Shown one piece after another: positions 63,667 through 64,000 of a stretch of DNA of 64,000 bases; the stretch's first letter is position 1, and each line of letters opens with the position of its first letter. The stretch spans positions 1 to 64,000 of the forward strand of contig JAJFJQ010000025.1 of assembly GCA_021773835.1 (NCBI GenBank), in the 5' to 3' direction. Both the position numbers and the translations under genes were made by a program. Source of the DNA: Gammaproteobacteria bacterium (GTDB lineage: Bacteria; Pseudomonadota; Gammaproteobacteria; Ga0077536). The notes beneath the pieces were generated by a model. It worked only from the letters and a program-made list of their open reading frames with translations, did not search any database and had not been told where the DNA came from.

Positions 63667-64000
63667 ATGCTAGAAGCAAAAGAATTTCTAGACCCGGCTC
63701 GAGCGATGGGCTTCGATTGGTACGCTGGAGTACCGTGTTCTTTTCTTACCCCATTTATCAACTACGTGATCGATGATCCTGCGCTGACCTACGTCGGGGC
63801 GGCGAACGAGGGCGATGCCGTCGCAGCGGCGGCGGGCGCCGGAATTGGCGGCCACCGTGGCGTCGCAATGATGCAGAATTCCGGCCTTGGTAACGCTGTC
63901 AGCCCGCTTACCTCGCTAGCCTATGTGTTTCGGATCCCACTGCTGATCATTTGCACCCACCGGGGGGCACCGGGCGTTAAAGACGAACCACAACATGAAT
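63667..64000 (+). CDS. ppd: Phosphonopyruvate decarboxylase, N-terminal part (cut by window end)
   Basis: ATG 63667, 20 bases after the PEP mutase, opens a frame that runs off the window. The visible 111 residues have GFDWYAGVPCSFLTPFINYV, the ThDP Glu in VGAANEGDAVAAAAGAG, MMQNSGLGNAVSPLTSL and LLIICTHRGAPG, all standard for phosphonopyruvate decarboxylase. It makes phosphonoacetaldehyde and drives the unfavourable mutase reaction forward. A transaminase should follow beyond the window if 2-aminoethylphosphonate is the product. Confidence 0.93.
   Translation, partial: MLEAKEFLDPARAMGFDWYAGVPCSFLTPFINYVIDDPALTYVGAANEGDAVAAAAGAGIGGHRGVAMMQNSGLGNAVSPLTSLAYVFRIPLLIICTHRGAPGVKDEPQHE

Overview
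The window reads as chromosome of a Gram-negative, hopanoid-making gammaproteobacterium. This rests on a complete set of type II secretion (T2SS) core genes, outer-membrane beta-barrels, a Fur-type operator and a hopanoid-associated gene group; no rRNA or tRNA is present to place it more closely. Starts given here were chosen from Shine-Dalgarno sites, signal peptides and overlaps and are sometimes internal to the longest open frame.

Region 1 (1-24006) is a T2SS island lying between two directly repeated, 98% identical copies of a MITE-like element. gspG-H-I-J-K-L-M-C'-D run on the + strand. gspE-F lie at the far end on the - strand. Between them sits about 11 kb of cargo: a 2310-residue Sec-exported SpvB/FG-GAP/Rhs protein with an unrecognised C-terminal tip, a small membrane protein just behind it, four small secreted proteins of one family, a secreted protein with four HPLAD repeats, and an intact IS3-family element. 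The right-hand MITE copy cuts an IS481-type transposase gene.

Region 2 (24-29.2 kb) holds an IS481 remnant, a hairpin-rich spacer, a RidA-family gene, a divergent beta-barrel/FecR-like pair bracketed by copies of a repeat, and a HupE/UreJ-type membrane protein.

Region 3 (29.2-49.7 kb) is a nonribosomal peptide cluster. An acyl-CoA-dehydrogenase-like enzyme, a free adenylation enzyme and a free carrier protein look like a prolyl-to-pyrrole (or dehydroproline) starter unit. They are followed by a methyltransferase, a C-A-T NRPS, and a C-A protein whose adenylation domain stops after core motif A8. The missing A9-A10 part, a T domain and an epimerase-like domain without its HHxxxDG motif are encoded 5.4 kb away, next to a guanidinoacetate-methyltransferase-like enzyme. 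A C-T-TE protein (no A domain, Cys in the TE nucleophile elbow) and a polysaccharide-type flippase are on the opposite strand between the two halves. A multi-pass membrane protein and a phosphopantetheinyl transferase close the cluster.

Region 4 (50.3-53.7 kb) has a Fur-box-like site upstream of a porin, an FMN-binding protein and a PepSY-type membrane protein, then a Rap1a/Tai-like protein. Region 5 (53.9-64 kb) combines hopanoid-associated genes (squalene synthase, HpnG, HpnN, HpnA, HpnL types) with a CDP-alcohol phosphatidyltransferase, a 2-oxoglutarate oxygenase, a PEP mutase fused to a nucleotidyltransferase and a phosphonopyruvate decarboxylase. I infer a membrane-lipid programme making both hopanoids and a phosphonate-headed lipid.
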